A DNA stretch of 64,000 nt from Antarctobacter sediminis (GTDB lineage: Bacteria; Pseudomonadota; Alphaproteobacteria; Rhodobacterales; Rhodobacteraceae), in assembly GCF_019218285.1 (NCBI RefSeq), contig NZ_JAHUZG010000003.1:796314-860313 (forward strand). Direction: 5' to 3'. Positions within the stretch are counted from its first letter, which is position 1; every line of letters begins with the position of its first letter. The notes under the pieces were generated by a model, which saw nothing but the letters and a program-made list of their open reading frames with translations, made no database searches and was not told the DNA's origin. Shown in pieces: positions 36,642 to 45,110 of this stretch. The position numbers and the translations under genes are program-made.

Positions 36642-36759
36642 TTTGATGGAGATCATACCGGCCTCTTTCCCACGCGCGTAGTCTGGCAGGGCAGGTCACG
36701 GACTTGTCGCTCGGGAACGGGCTCATCCGATCCCGATGGCGGACTTCGGGAGGAGCAAC

Positions 36760-37176
36760 ATGAAACTCAAGATGATCTTGGCGACGGCAGTGCTTGTAAT
36801 CGGTGCGCAGGGCGGACTCGCGGATGAGTCTGACCTGGTTCTGGGTAGATCCACCTACGGTGCGCTCTGTTCCGTCTGTCATGGGGCAGACGGCAAGGGC
36901 GGCGGCGAAATCGCCGCGCTGTTCAAGATCCCGCCGACGGATCTGACCAAGCTGTCAGAAACTGCCGGGGGCGATTTCCCTTTTGTCCGGGTGTACAACA
37001 CGATCGCGCGCGGCATGGGCAAGGCTGGCCATGGCGAGGCAGAGATGCCTGTGTGGGGTGATTTCTTCATCGCTGACGAATTGGAAAATCGCGGCGTTCA
37101 CAAGGGCGACGCGGTGGCCATTGCGGCCGGGCGCATCTTCACACTCGCGATCTATCTGGAATCGATCCAGGAATGA
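36760..37176 (+). CDS. Periplasmic monoheme cytochrome c
   Basis: A 138-aa secreted cytochrome. The signal peptide is MKLKMILATAVLVIGAQGGLA. The heme-attachment motif CSVCH is near residue 37. The likely sixth ligand Met is in AEMPVWGDFF near residue 100. The ATG at 36760 follows GGGAGGAG. Located at the edge of the sulfur locus with a perfect ATTC-N8-GAAT palindrome upstream, it may carry electrons from the Sox system to the terminal oxidase. That role is inferred from position and regulation only. Confidence 0.88.
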   Translation: MKLKMILATAVLVIGAQGGLADESDLVLGRSTYGALCSVCHGADGKGGGEIAALFKIPPTDLTKLSETAGGDFPFVRVYNTIARGMGKAGHGEAEMPVWGDFFIADELENRGVHKGDAVAIAAGRIFTLAIYLESIQE

Positions 37177-37226
37177 TCCGCGCGTGACGCGGCAGCAAAC
37201 GCTGTCGTGATGGGAGGGGAGGGGCC

Positions 37227-37268
37227 GCCGGGACGGGGCGCGCAAGCGTTCTGTCCCGGCGCGTTTCT
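37227..37268. terminator. Hairpin between the convergent cytochrome c and soxT
   Basis: GCCGGGAC (37227-37234) pairs with GTCCCGGC (37253-37260) around an 18-base loop and is followed by GCGTTTCTATT. The loop is long and the T tract interrupted, so it is a moderate terminator candidate for the cytochrome gene. Confidence 0.5.
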
Positions 37269-37280
37269 ATTGTCCCGATG

Positions 37281-38339
37281 TCACTCGGCGGGTTGAAAGC
37301 CGACGATCAACTGCCGCAGGCCAAAGGCCGCCCCGGCGAAAATGGCGGCAAACGTCACCGGTGCGGAAATCGCCAGCACGGAAAAGGCCGACAGGCCTTG
37401 ACCGATGGAACAGCCAAGGGCAATGACCGCGCCGCCGCCCATCAGCGCGGCCCCCACGATCTGCCGGCGCAGTTCCCGCGGATCCTCACAGGCTTCCCAG
37501 CGGAAGTGGCCTTTGAACAGCGACCCGATAAAGGCACCGCCCCAGACGCCAGCGACCGATCCCACGGCAAAGCTCAGCGGGCGTGCCGACCCGGTCATCC
37601 ACCAAAGGATCGTGTCCCCCAGCGGTGCGGCGAAGCTGTGTGAGACCACCGGCAGCGCCTCGAACCCGTCACGGGCCACCCATGAGGTCCCGGCCCATGC
37701 TCCGACCACGGCAAGGCCCACGGCGGCGGCCCAGGCTGCCTGTGCCGGCTTTTCCCAGACCGTGCGCGAGGCCGCGGACCCCGCAAGGATCAGTGCGCCG
37801 ATCGCCATGCCCAGCAGGTTGACCGATAGGCCGCTGAGCGCCGCAAGCTGATGTGCGATGCCAGGCGGAACGTCGGTGGTCACGGCTTCTTGGGGAAAGA
37901 GCAGCGCGCGCAATGGTGCAAGCGGTCCGGAAAGCACCACGAAGGTTGCGACCCCCATGACCAGCACGATCACGAAACTGCGCAGATCCCCGCCGCCAAG
38001 GCGCGCAATCGCGCCATAGCCGCACATGCCCGACAGCGCCATGCCATAGCCAAAGACCAAGCCGCCAAGGATCGAGGCCAGCGGCATCCAGCGGATTGAC
38101 AGGTAGTAGGTGGAATTGTCGGTCAGGAGCCCGCTGGCCATCAGGCCAAAGCTGCCCAGCACCGCCAGCCCGATTGCCATGCCCCACATGCGCAGACGCA
38201 CGGTCGAACCGCCGTACAGCGCGTCTTCGATAGCGCCCAGCGTGCAAAAGCGCCCCAGTCGTGCGGCAAGGCCCAAGGGAATGCCCGTCAGCAGCCCGAT
38301 CAGCGCGACGAGGTGGTATTCAGACAGGATTTCCATCAT
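37281..38339 (-). CDS. soxT: YeeE/YedE-family sulfur transport protein SoxT
   Basis: A 352-aa inner-membrane protein with about nine or ten hydrophobic segments. Conserved cysteines are in LGRFCTLGA, ALSGMCGYGA and ALGCSIGQGLS, a pattern shared with thiosulfate importers such as TsuA, where cysteines relay the substrate. It precedes soxR and soxS only in genome order; all three are on the minus strand with soxS first. Proteins named SoxT occupy this position in other sox loci. The predicted role is import of a sulfur compound that informs the SoxR sensor, which is inference. Confidence 0.85.
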   Translation of the reverse strand: MMEILSEYHLVALIGLLTGIPLGLAARLGRFCTLGAIEDALYGGSTVRLRMWGMAIGLAVLGSFGLMASGLLTDNSTYYLSIRWMPLASILGGLVFGYGMALSGMCGYGAIARLGGGDLRSFVIVLVMGVATFVVLSGPLAPLRALLFPQEAVTTDVPPGIAHQLAALSGLSVNLLGMAIGALILAGSAASRTVWEKPAQAAWAAAVGLAVVGAWAGTSWVARDGFEALPVVSHSFAAPLGDTILWWMTGSARPLSFAVGSVAGVWGGAFIGSLFKGHFRWEACEDPRELRRQIVGAALMGGGAVIALGCSIGQGLSAFSVLAISAPVTFAAIFAGAAFGLRQLIVGFQPAE

Positions 38340-38426
38340 TCACGGGCCCTCCTCCTGACCCGCCAATCTTGGCCGCATCAGTATGCCGAGGGGGCCTGTA
38401 TACTGCAAGCGTGGCGATGATCGGGA

Positions 38427-38762
38427 TCAGTCGTCGCGGCAGAACAGGTCGTAGACGCATTCCAGCATCTTGCGCGGTCTGTCATCGGCCAGTCGATAAT
38501 AGATCGCCTTGCCCTCGCGCCGCGGTACGACCAGCCCTTCCAGACGCAGGCGGGACAGTTGCTGGCTGACGGCGGCCTGCCGGGCGGACAGCAGCTCTTC
38601 GAGTTCGGTGACCGATTTTTCGCCGGTGACAAGGTGGCAAAGGATCATGAGCCGTCCTTCGTGGCTGATCGCCTTCAGGAACGACGAGGCTGCCGTGGCC
38701 TTGTCGACGATGGCATCCAGCTCTTCGTCACTCAGATCGTCATGCAGTACCGGAAGCGCCAT
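38427..38762 (-). CDS. soxR: ArsR-family sulfur-responsive repressor SoxR
   Basis: A 111-aa winged-helix repressor. The DNA-recognition helix is in AAVSQQLSRLRLEGLV near residues 63-78. Cys42 (ILCHL) and Cys108 (LFCRD) are 66 residues apart, the same spacing as the redox-active cysteines of the persulfide sensor SqrR; Cys102 is an additional one. This strongly suggests that it senses reactive sulfur by forming a disulfide or polysulfide bridge and then releases DNA. The palindromes reported upstream of the cytochrome c, soxX and soxC genes are its likely targets. Confidence 0.92.
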   Translation of the reverse strand: MALPVLHDDLSDEELDAIVDKATAASSFLKAISHEGRLMILCHLVTGEKSVTELEELLSARQAAVSQQLSRLRLEGLVVPRREGKAIYYRLADDRPRKMLECVYDLFCRDD

Positions 38763-38777
38763 GGGTCCCGCCCTACC

Positions 38778-39161
38778 TCATTCCATAGTCTCGGCAACGA
38801 AGGCCGTATGCTGTTCAAGTAGCTTCGCGTAAAGCGGCCAGAAGAAATCCTCGCCCACGTAGCCTTCCATCCGTGCGATTTCAGCACCATCTTCGACCAG
38901 AATGAAGGTCGGGGTAAAGTTCACGCGCCGGTCATAAGAAATCCCCGCCGGTGGCCCCATGTGCAGATCGGCCCGCACCAGCGGGGCGAACTTCCCTTCG
39001 GCAGTATGCGGATAGGCGTCGGAAATCTGGTCGTTCCAGGCTGCGCAATAGGCGCAGCCGGGCTGTTCGACCATGACAAGCTGATAGTCGCTGGCCGCGG
39101 CCCATGCCGCAGACAGAACCGAGGCGAACACCCCGACCAGAAGGAAAGTGAAAGAACGCAT
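38778..39161 (-). CDS. soxS: Periplasmic thioredoxin SoxS
   Basis: A 127-aa exported thioredoxin-fold protein. The signal peptide ends near AAWAA at residue 22. The active site is CAYC near residues 36-39, followed by the cis-proline strand VNFTPTFILV. In Paracoccus, SoxS is known to keep SoxY active by reducing its carrier cysteine. It is the first gene of the minus-strand soxSRT group and divergent from soxV, with 74 bases between starts. Confidence 0.92.
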   Translation of the reverse strand: MRSFTFLLVGVFASVLSAAWAAASDYQLVMVEQPGCAYCAAWNDQISDAYPHTAEGKFAPLVRADLHMGPPAGISYDRRVNFTPTFILVEDGAEIARMEGYVGEDFFWPLYAKLLEQHTAFVAETME

Positions 39162-39197
39162 GGTGCACCGATTGACGCAGGTCTGACGGACAACTTA

Positions 39198-39213
39198 ATC
39201 TGAATATGTGAAT
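39198..39213. promoter_or_regulatory. Degenerate operator between divergent soxS and soxV
   Basis: The sequence TGAATATGTGAAT holds two GAAT half-sites eight bases apart start to start. An imperfect left half (ATCT instead of ATTC) lies eight bases before the second GAAT. It sits in the 74-base gap where SoxR is expected to control both directions. Confidence 0.45.
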
Positions 39214-39235
39214 TGATCAAGGAAGGGCGCTTCCA

Positions 39236-39973
39236 GTGCTGGATATTTCGTTTGCGGGTGCGGCATTTGCCGGACTTTTGAGCTTTTTTACCCCGTGTAT
39301 CCTGCCCATGGTGCCGTTCTACCTGTGTTACATGGCCGGAATTTCTATGTCGGAGCTGCGCGATGACGCGGGCATTTCGCCCGGTGCCCAGCGGCGTCTG
39401 ATCCTGTCGTCGATCTTTTTTGCCGCCGGGGTGACGACGATCTTTGTCCTCCTTGGCATGGGGGCAACCGCCGTCGGACGGGCCTTTGCGGATTATCTGG
39501 ATGCATTGAAATGGGTGGCCGTCATCATCCTGACGGTCTTTGGCCTGCATTTCCTTGGCGTTGTCCGCATTGGCCTGTTGTACCGCGAAGCCAAGCTGGA
39601 AAGCAGCGCCGAGCCGACAACCGTTTTTGGCGCCTATGTCATGGGGCTTGCCTTTGGTTTTGGCTGGACGCCCTGCGTCGGTCCTGCGCTGGCCTCGATC
39701 CTGATGATCGCTTCGGGCATGGGCGATATTGGTCGCGGGGGACTGCTGCTGCTGGTCTACGGGATAGGAATGACCGCGCCCTTTGTCGTCGCGGCGCTGT
39801 TTTCCGGCCCTTTCCTGCGCTGGACGGCGCGCCATCGGGCCAAGCTGCAATATGTCGAGAAACTGATGGGGGTCATGTTGATCCTCTTTGCGATTCTCAT
39901 CGCGACCGATACGGTGAACATGATCGCCCAGTGGATGATCGAGACCTTTCCGTCCTGGACATCGCTGAGCTGA
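39236..39973 (+). CDS. soxV: CcdA/DsbD-type thiol-reductant transporter SoxV
   Basis: A 245-aa inner-membrane protein with six transmembrane helices. It carries electrons from cytoplasmic thioredoxin to periplasmic SoxW. The redox cysteines lie in helices 1 and 4 as FFTPCILPMVP and GWTPCVGPAL, the CcdA hallmark. The start is a GTG at 39236, with GGAAGG 10 bases upstream. It forms a two-gene unit with soxW. Length and topology are normal for the family. Confidence 0.93.
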   Translation: MLDISFAGAAFAGLLSFFTPCILPMVPFYLCYMAGISMSELRDDAGISPGAQRRLILSSIFFAAGVTTIFVLLGMGATAVGRAFADYLDALKWVAVIILTVFGLHFLGVVRIGLLYREAKLESSAEPTTVFGAYVMGLAFGFGWTPCVGPALASILMIASGMGDIGRGGLLLLVYGIGMTAPFVVAALFSGPFLRWTARHRAKLQYVEKLMGVMLILFAILIATDTVNMIAQWMIETFPSWTSLS

Positions 39974-40037
39974 CGCAAAGTTCCAATCGCCGCCGCCGGA
40001 CAGCCCGGCGCGCCCCGCACCCCTGAAGGAGAAACCG

Positions 40038-40622
40038 ATGAAAACCTTGATGTCTGCGGCGCTGGCCGTTGTCATGGCCCTTCCCGTGGCCGCGCAAGAA
40101 ATGGGTGACGACGGGTTGTTCAAAAGCCCATGGATGCGGGACACGTTCAAGGATCTGCGCGAGGATCTGGACGAAGCAAACGCCGAAGGCAAACGGCTGG
40201 TTCTGTTCTTCGAGCAGCGTGGCTGCATCTATTGCCGCAAGATGCACGAAGAGGTGTTCACAGACGCCGAAGTTTCGGACTTCATCGACGCGAATTATTT
40301 CGTGGTGCAGCTGAACCTGCACGGCGACACCGAGGTGACGGATTTCGACGGTGAAGTGCTGAGCGAAAAGGACATGGCGCGCAAATGGCGGGTGCTGTTC
40401 ACACCGAATATCGTCTTTCTCCCCGAAGAGGTCCCCGAAGGTCAAAGTGCCATCGAAGCGGCGGTCGCGGTGATGCCGGGGGCCTTTGCCAAGGGCACCT
40501 CGCTGGACATGTTCACCTGGGTGGCGGAGAAGCGTTACGAGATCCAGGATGAGACCGGCGAGGATTTTCAACGTTACCACGCGCGCCGCATCCAAGAGAG
40601 GAACAACGGCTCGTTCGACTGA
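40038..40622 (+). CDS. soxW: Periplasmic thioredoxin SoxW
   Basis: A 194-aa exported thioredoxin-like protein. The signal peptide is MKTLMSAALAVVMALPVAAQ. The active site CIYC (in EQRGCIYCRKMHEE) is near residue 62. The rest is a thioredoxin fold with an insertion, and the region FTPNIVFLPEEVPEG contains the cis-proline. It is thought to receive electrons from SoxV. The gene follows soxV by 64 bases with AAGGAG before its ATG. A CGGGACCA/TGGTCCCG hairpin lies 41 bases downstream of the stop. Confidence 0.92.
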   Translation: MKTLMSAALAVVMALPVAAQEMGDDGLFKSPWMRDTFKDLREDLDEANAEGKRLVLFFEQRGCIYCRKMHEEVFTDAEVSDFIDANYFVVQLNLHGDTEVTDFDGEVLSEKDMARKWRVLFTPNIVFLPEEVPEGQSAIEAAVAVMPGAFAKGTSLDMFTWVAEKRYEIQDETGEDFQRYHARRIQERNNGSFD

Positions 40623-41044
40623 TTCGAGGAACTGTCGATTCGGCCATTGGTCGGGGTTGGTGACGGGACCATCCATGCCGTGGTGCCGTGGTTGGTCCCG
40701 GGGCGGGCGCGGCTTGCTTTGTACTGCGGATTTCAATCAACTCGCCGGGAGAACCGCTCTGAATTGCCGTGTAGCCGACCTGCGGGATGGTCTGAAAGCT
40801 GCGCCTGTCAGGAAAGTTGTGACTTTCTAACCGACTGACATCACGTTACAAAACGAAAGTGTGAACGGATAAGCTCCGACTGCGTTCGGGGCGGTTTGGA
40901 CGCATTGGCTGCGGCGAAACGGAGCAATAATTCATATCCGTGAATTTGTTGTTGCGTGAGAGTAACCCCGTAGCCTACGGTATACCACAACAGCGATGAG
41001 CGAAGGTCTCCGTTCTACGGGGGCCGCAAGCCTAGGGAGGGAAC
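40623..41044. promoter_or_regulatory. Long promoter region between soxW and soxX
   Basis: No gene is visible in these 422 bases. The soxW-proximal part has a hairpin, CGGGACCA (40664-40671) with TGGTCCCG (40693-40700), without a T tract. GAAAGT-TGTG-ACTTTC is at 40812-40827. The perfect palindrome AATTCA-N6-TGAATT lies at 40929-40946, about 100 bases before soxX. The soxX ribosome site is GGGAGGG, three bases before the ATG. The main promoter of soxXYZA is expected here. Confidence 0.6.
40929..40946. promoter_or_regulatory. Perfect ATTC-N8-GAAT palindrome upstream of soxX
   Basis: AATTCA and TGAATT flank TATCCG, giving ATTC-N8-GAAT with an extra matched pair on each side. The position, about 100 bases before the start of soxX, is suited to repression of the soxXYZA transcript by SoxR. 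Confidence 0.7.
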
Positions 41045-41521
41045 ATGAGGCTTAAAGCAATCACGGCGGCGGCGATTCTGGTGGCTGGTGCCGCTGTCGC
41101 GGACACCGTCGCCCCCGGCGACGTCCAGTATGGCGAATACGGCGAAGTGGCAGCGTCGTTGACCGGAGTCGACGGCGATGTCGACAATGGCCGCGTCGTG
41201 TTCTCGTCCAAGTCCAAAGGCAACTGCGTGGCCTGCCATGCGGTGGCCCAACTGCCTGACGTGCCCTTTCAGGGAGAGGTCGGCCCCGAGCTGACATGGA
41301 CCGGTGAGGCGCGTTCGGCAGAGGAACTGCGCGGCATCCTTGCCAACGCCAAGATGACCTTCCCCGAAACGGTCATGCCCGCTTTCTACAAAACCTCCGG
41401 TTTCACGCGCCCCGGCGACGGGTACACCGGCAAGGCCGCACCGGCCGACCTGGCGCCGATCCTTTCGGCGCAGGAAATCGAAGACGTGGTCGCTTTCCTG
41501 CTGACGCTCAAGGACAGCTGA
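41045..41521 (+). CDS. soxX: Sulfur oxidation cytochrome SoxX
   Basis: A 158-aa periplasmic monoheme cytochrome, partner of SoxA. The signal peptide is MRLKAITAAAILVAGAAVAD. The heme motif is CVACH near residue 61, and the axial Met is probably in TVMPAFYKTSG near residue 111. SoxXA attaches thiosulfate to SoxY through oxidative disulfide formation. First gene of the soxXYZA unit, with the operator about 100 bases upstream. Confidence 0.96.
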   Translation: MRLKAITAAAILVAGAAVADTVAPGDVQYGEYGEVAASLTGVDGDVDNGRVVFSSKSKGNCVACHAVAQLPDVPFQGEVGPELTWTGEARSAEELRGILANAKMTFPETVMPAFYKTSGFTRPGDGYTGKAAPADLAPILSAQEIEDVVAFLLTLKDS

Positions 41522-41548
41522 CCAATCTCTAATCTTAGGAGAAACACG

Positions 41549-41983
41549 ATGGACTTCACGAGACGTGATACCCTTGCGCTGGGTGCTGGCGCCGCCGCGA
41601 TGGCCATGCTGCCGCTGCGGGCCATGGCCCAGGCTGACCCGAACGCCGAACTCGTCGGTTCGCCCGATGAGTTTCTGGCTGGCGCCGATGCCGGCACCGG
41701 CAGCCTGACGCTGACCGCGCCTGAAATCGCAGAGAACGGCAACACCGTTCCGATCGCCGTCGACGCGCCCGGCGCCGTCGAAGTGCGTGTCTACGCGCTT
41801 GGCAACCCGACACCGGGCGTTGCCACCTTCCGCTTTGGCCCGCTGGCCGGTTCGCAGGCCGCGTCGACCCGTATCCGCCTTGCCGGCACGCAGGACGTGC
41901 AGGCGATCGCCAAGATGGCGGACGGCAGCTATCAGACCGCGATGAAGACCGTGAAGGTCACCATCGGCGGCTGCGGCGGCTGA
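41549..41983 (+). CDS. soxY: Sulfur carrier protein SoxY
   Basis: A 144-aa periplasmic carrier. It has a Tat-like signal peptide ([18 protein letters not shown]) and ends in GGCGG, the flexible arm whose cysteine carries the sulfur intermediates through the whole cycle. The body is an immunoglobulin-like fold. TTAGGAGAAAC precedes the ATG, 27 bases after soxX. It is exported by Tat, which suits co-export of SoxZ, a partner without its own signal peptide. Confidence 0.96.
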   Translation: MDFTRRDTLALGAGAAAMAMLPLRAMAQADPNAELVGSPDEFLAGADAGTGSLTLTAPEIAENGNTVPIAVDAPGAVEVRVYALGNPTPGVATFRFGPLAGSQAASTRIRLAGTQDVQAIAKMADGSYQTAMKTVKVTIGGCGG

Positions 41984-42014
41984 TCCTGGCGGAAACCTAA
42001 AGGAGTTCTGAGAA

Positions 42015-42344
42015 ATGGCATCTGGTGTCAAACCCCGCGTCAAGGCCCCCAAGAAGGCATCCGCCGGTGAGGTCGTGACCATCAAGACCCTGATTTCCCA
42101 CAAGATGGAATCGGGTCAGCGCAAGGACAGTTCGGGCAACGTGATCCCGCGCTCGATCATCAACCGCTTTACCTGCGACTTCAACGGACAGAACGTGGTG
42201 GACATCGTTCTGGCCCCGGCGATCTCGACCAACCCTTACTTTGAATTCGACGCGACCATCCCGGAAGCGGGCGAGCTCAAGTTCACTTGGTACGATGACG
42301 ACGGTGACGTCTACGAAGAGACCAAGCCGGTCGCCATCGGCTGA
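42015..42344 (+). CDS. soxZ: Sulfur carrier scaffold protein SoxZ
   Basis: A 109-aa protein that pairs with SoxY. It lacks a signal peptide, as expected for a partner exported by riding with SoxY. Conserved sequence includes KAPKKASAGEVVTIKTLISH, and the beta-rich fold ends with ELKFTWYDDDGDVYEE. AAAGGAG precedes the start. Spacing to SoxY (31 bases) and to SoxA (63 bases) fits a single transcript. Confidence 0.96.
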   Translation: MASGVKPRVKAPKKASAGEVVTIKTLISHKMESGQRKDSSGNVIPRSIINRFTCDFNGQNVVDIVLAPAISTNPYFEFDATIPEAGELKFTWYDDDGDVYEETKPVAIG

Positions 42345-42407
42345 CCGCACGAGCTATTCCTGTCCCGCGCGACGCGGTGCAGGATCGCCAATTGGGAGGG
42401 TAACCAC

Positions 42408-43259
42408 ATGAAATTCAAGGCAATGACGGCAATCGCCGCACTGCTGCTTGCGCCCGTGGCCTTTGCGGGCGGCGCCGATGACGACACGCTCGTCCTCAAC
42501 GGCGATACCGACATGACCACCAAGGCTGCCGCTCCGGCGCATCTTGACGGTGCGCTGGACGAAGTCATTTCGGGCTGGCACTTCCGTTCGGATGAAACGC
42601 AGGCGCTTCAGATGGACGACTTCGAAAATCAGGGCATGATTTTTGTCGATCAGGCGCTGGACGTCTGGAACACCGCCGACGGCTCCGAAGGCAAGGCCTG
42701 CGCCGATTGCCACGACGACCCCGAGTCGTCGATGGTGGGCGTTGCGGCGACCTATCCGAAGTGGAACGAAGAGGCTGGCGAACTGCGCACCGTGCAGATG
42801 CAGGTCAATGATTGCCGCGTGAACCGCATGGGTGCCGACGCGTGGAAATACGACGCCGGTGGTGCCGTCGCGATGGAAGCGCTGATCAACTCCGTGTCGC
42901 GCGGAATGCCGGTCAATGTCGCAATCGACGGTCCCGCGGCCGAGTATTGGGAAAAGGGCAAAGAGATCTACTATACGCGGTATGGTCAACTCGAACTGGC
43001 CTGCGCCTCCTGCCACGAAGCCAACTATGGCAACTACATCCGTGCGGACCACCTCAGCCAGGGTCAGATCAACGGCTTCCCGGCCTACCGTCTGAAGAAT
43101 GCCAAGCTGAATGGTGTGCATTCGCGCTTCAAGGGCTGCATCCGCGACACCCGTGCGGAAACCTTCTCGGCGGGTTCGGACGAATTCATCGCGCTTGAAC
43201 TTTACGTCAAGTCGCGCGGCAACGGCCTTTCGGTCGAAGGCCCGTCCGTCCGTAACTAA
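42408..43259 (+). CDS. soxA: Diheme sulfur oxidation cytochrome SoxA
   Basis: A 283-aa periplasmic cytochrome with two CxxCH motifs, ACADCH near residue 102 and ACASCH near 200, so it is the diheme form. The cysteine in FKGCIRDTRAETF near 244 is the expected axial ligand of the active heme, which can be modified as a persulfide. It has a standard signal peptide (MKFKAMTAIAALLLAPVAFA). A terminator-like hairpin follows immediately, before soxB. Confidence 0.96.
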   Translation: MKFKAMTAIAALLLAPVAFAGGADDDTLVLNGDTDMTTKAAAPAHLDGALDEVISGWHFRSDETQALQMDDFENQGMIFVDQALDVWNTADGSEGKACADCHDDPESSMVGVAATYPKWNEEAGELRTVQMQVNDCRVNRMGADAWKYDAGGAVAMEALINSVSRGMPVNVAIDGPAAEYWEKGKEIYYTRYGQLELACASCHEANYGNYIRADHLSQGQINGFPAYRLKNAKLNGVHSRFKGCIRDTRAETFSAGSDEFIALELYVKSRGNGLSVEGPSVRN

Positions 43260-43266
43260 TCAACCG

Positions 43267-43302
43267 AACCCCGCGTCAGGCAACTGGTGCGGGGTTTCTT
43301 TT
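43267..43302 (+). terminator. Terminator between soxA and soxB
   Basis: AACCCCGC (43267-43274) pairs with GCGGGGTT (43289-43296), followed by TTTCTTTT. It lies seven bases after the soxA stop codon and about 60 before the soxB start. It should end or attenuate the soxXYZA transcript. Confidence 0.85.
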
Positions 43303-43314
43303 GGCAATCAAATT

Positions 43315-43332
43315 CACACATGCGCATGTGTG
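43315..43332. promoter_or_regulatory. 18-base perfect palindrome upstream of soxB
   Basis: CACACATGC followed directly by GCATGTGTG is a perfect palindrome with no spacer. It lies 26 bases before the soxB ATG and just after the soxA terminator, the position of an operator or promoter-overlapping site. Its left edge continues an ATTC half-site (ATTCACACATG), but the right edge lacks GAAT. Confidence 0.55.
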
Positions 43333-43357
43333 TCATGAGATAGAAAGTTCCCTCCCC

Positions 43358-45055
43358 ATGATCTCAAGACGCGATTTCCTGCAGGTGTCCATGGCGGCCT
43401 CGGCGATGCTCGGGGCCTCTGGTTTTGGCAATTGGGCGCGACTGGCGGCCCAGCAGAAACTGACGCAGGACCAGCTGCTGCAATTCGACACTTTCGGCAA
43501 TGTCAGCCTGATCCATGTTACCGACATCCATGCGCAGTTGAAGCCGATCTACTTCCGCGAACCCTCGGTCAACATCGGCGTCGGCGGCAACAAGGGCGCC
43601 GTGCCGCATGTCACCGGCGCTGATTTCCGCAAGCTCTATGGCATCGAGGATGGCTCGCCCTCCCATTACGCGCTGTCCTCCGGTGATTTCGCCGCGCTGG
43701 CGCAGGGCTATGGCAAGATCGGCGGCATGGACCGCGTCGCCACCGTGGTGAACGCGATCCGCGCCGACCGTCCCGATGCGCTGCTGCTGGATGGCGGCGA
43801 CACGTGGCATGGCTCGTACACCTGCTTCCAATCGGAAGGGCAGGACATGGTCAACGTCATGAACGCGCTCAAGCCCGACGCGATGACCTTCCACTGGGAA
43901 TTCACGCTGGGCACCGACCGCGTGACCGAACTGGTCGAAAGCCTGCCTTTCGCGGCGCTGGGCCAGAACATTTTTGACGCGGAATGGGACGAACCTTCGG
44001 AACTGTTCAAGCCCTACCAGTTCTTCGAACGCGGCGGCGTCAAGATCGCCGTGATCGGTCAGGCCTTCCCCTATATGCCCATCGCCAACCCACGGTGGAT
44101 GTTCCCGGAATTCTCCTTTGGCATCCGGGACGAGAACATGCAGGCCATGGTGGACGAGGTGCGCGCCGAGGGTGCCGAACTGGTGGTCTGCCTCTCGCAC
44201 AACGGCTTTGACGTGGACAAGAAGATGGCCAGCCGGGTCAAGGGCATCGACGTGATCCTGACCGGACACACCCATGACGCGCTGCCCGAGCCGGTGCTGG
44301 TGGGCGACACGATCCTGATCGCCTCAGGGTCCAACGGTAAATTTGTCAGCCGCGTGGATCTTGACGTACAGAACGGCCGCATGATGGGCTTCCGTCACAA
44401 GCTGATCCCGATCTTCTCGGACGTGATCACGCCGGATGCCGATATGGCCGCGCTGGTCGACGAGCAGCGCGCGCCTCACAAATCCGAACTGGAAGAGGTC
44501 ATCGGCCAGACCGACTCGCTGCTTTATCGCCGGGGCAATTTCAACGGCACCTGGGACGACCTGATCTGCGACGCACTGCTGTCAGAGCGCGAGGCGGACA
44601 TCGCAATGTCGCCGGGCGTCCGCTGGGGACCGTCGCTGATTCCGGGCGATGATATCACCCGCGAGGACATCTGGAACGTCACCTCCATGACCTATGGCGA
44701 GGCTTACCGGACCGAGATGACCGGCGAATTCATCAAGGTCATTCTCGAAGACGTGGGCGACAATATCTTCAATGCGGATCCCTACTATCAGCAGGGGGGT
44801 GACATGGTCCGCATCGGCGGGATGGGCTACCGCTGCGACGTGTCCAAACCGCAGGGTGAGCGGATTTCGAACATGACCCTGCTCAAGACCGGCGAACCCA
44901 TCGACCCGGCCAAGTCCTACGTGGTCGCCGGTTGGGCCTCGGTCAACGAGGGCACCGAAGGGCCGCAGATCTGGGACGTGGTCGAAAGCCACATCCGCAA
45001 GCTGGGCACCGTTTCGGTCGAACCGCGCAACAATGTCGAGGTCGTGGGCGTCTGA
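43358..45055 (+). CDS. soxB: Thiosulfohydrolase SoxB
   Basis: A 565-aa periplasmic hydrolase that releases sulfate from SoxY-bound thiosulfonate with two manganese ions. The Tat signal is ISRRDFLQVSMAAS. Metal ligand motifs include HVTDIHAQLKP, LDGGDTWHGS and ILTGHTHDALPEP, all of the 5'-nucleotidase/metallophosphoesterase type. I use the ATG at 43358; a longer frame from 43301 would cross the palindrome. It has its own upstream regulatory region, separate from soxXYZA. Confidence 0.96.
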   Translation: MISRRDFLQVSMAASAMLGASGFGNWARLAAQQKLTQDQLLQFDTFGNVSLIHVTDIHAQLKPIYFREPSVNIGVGGNKGAVPHVTGADFRKLYGIEDGSPSHYALSSGDFAALAQGYGKIGGMDRVATVVNAIRADRPDALLLDGGDTWHGSYTCFQSEGQDMVNVMNALKPDAMTFHWEFTLGTDRVTELVESLPFAALGQNIFDAEWDEPSELFKPYQFFERGGVKIAVIGQAFPYMPIANPRWMFPEFSFGIRDENMQAMVDEVRAEGAELVVCLSHNGFDVDKKMASRVKGIDVILTGHTHDALPEPVLVGDTILIASGSNGKFVSRVDLDVQNGRMMGFRHKLIPIFSDVITPDADMAALVDEQRAPHKSELEEVIGQTDSLLYRRGNFNGTWDDLICDALLSEREADIAMSPGVRWGPSLIPGDDITREDIWNVTSMTYGEAYRTEMTGEFIKVILEDVGDNIFNADPYYQQGGDMVRIGGMGYRCDVSKPQGERISNMTLLKTGEPIDPAKSYVVAGWASVNEGTEGPQIWDVVESHIRKLGTVSVEPRNNVEVVGV

Positions 45056-45110
45056 CCGCCCCGCCTTTCAGCTCCGGCGGGCCTTGGCCCGCCGATTTTT
45101 CCGCCAAATC

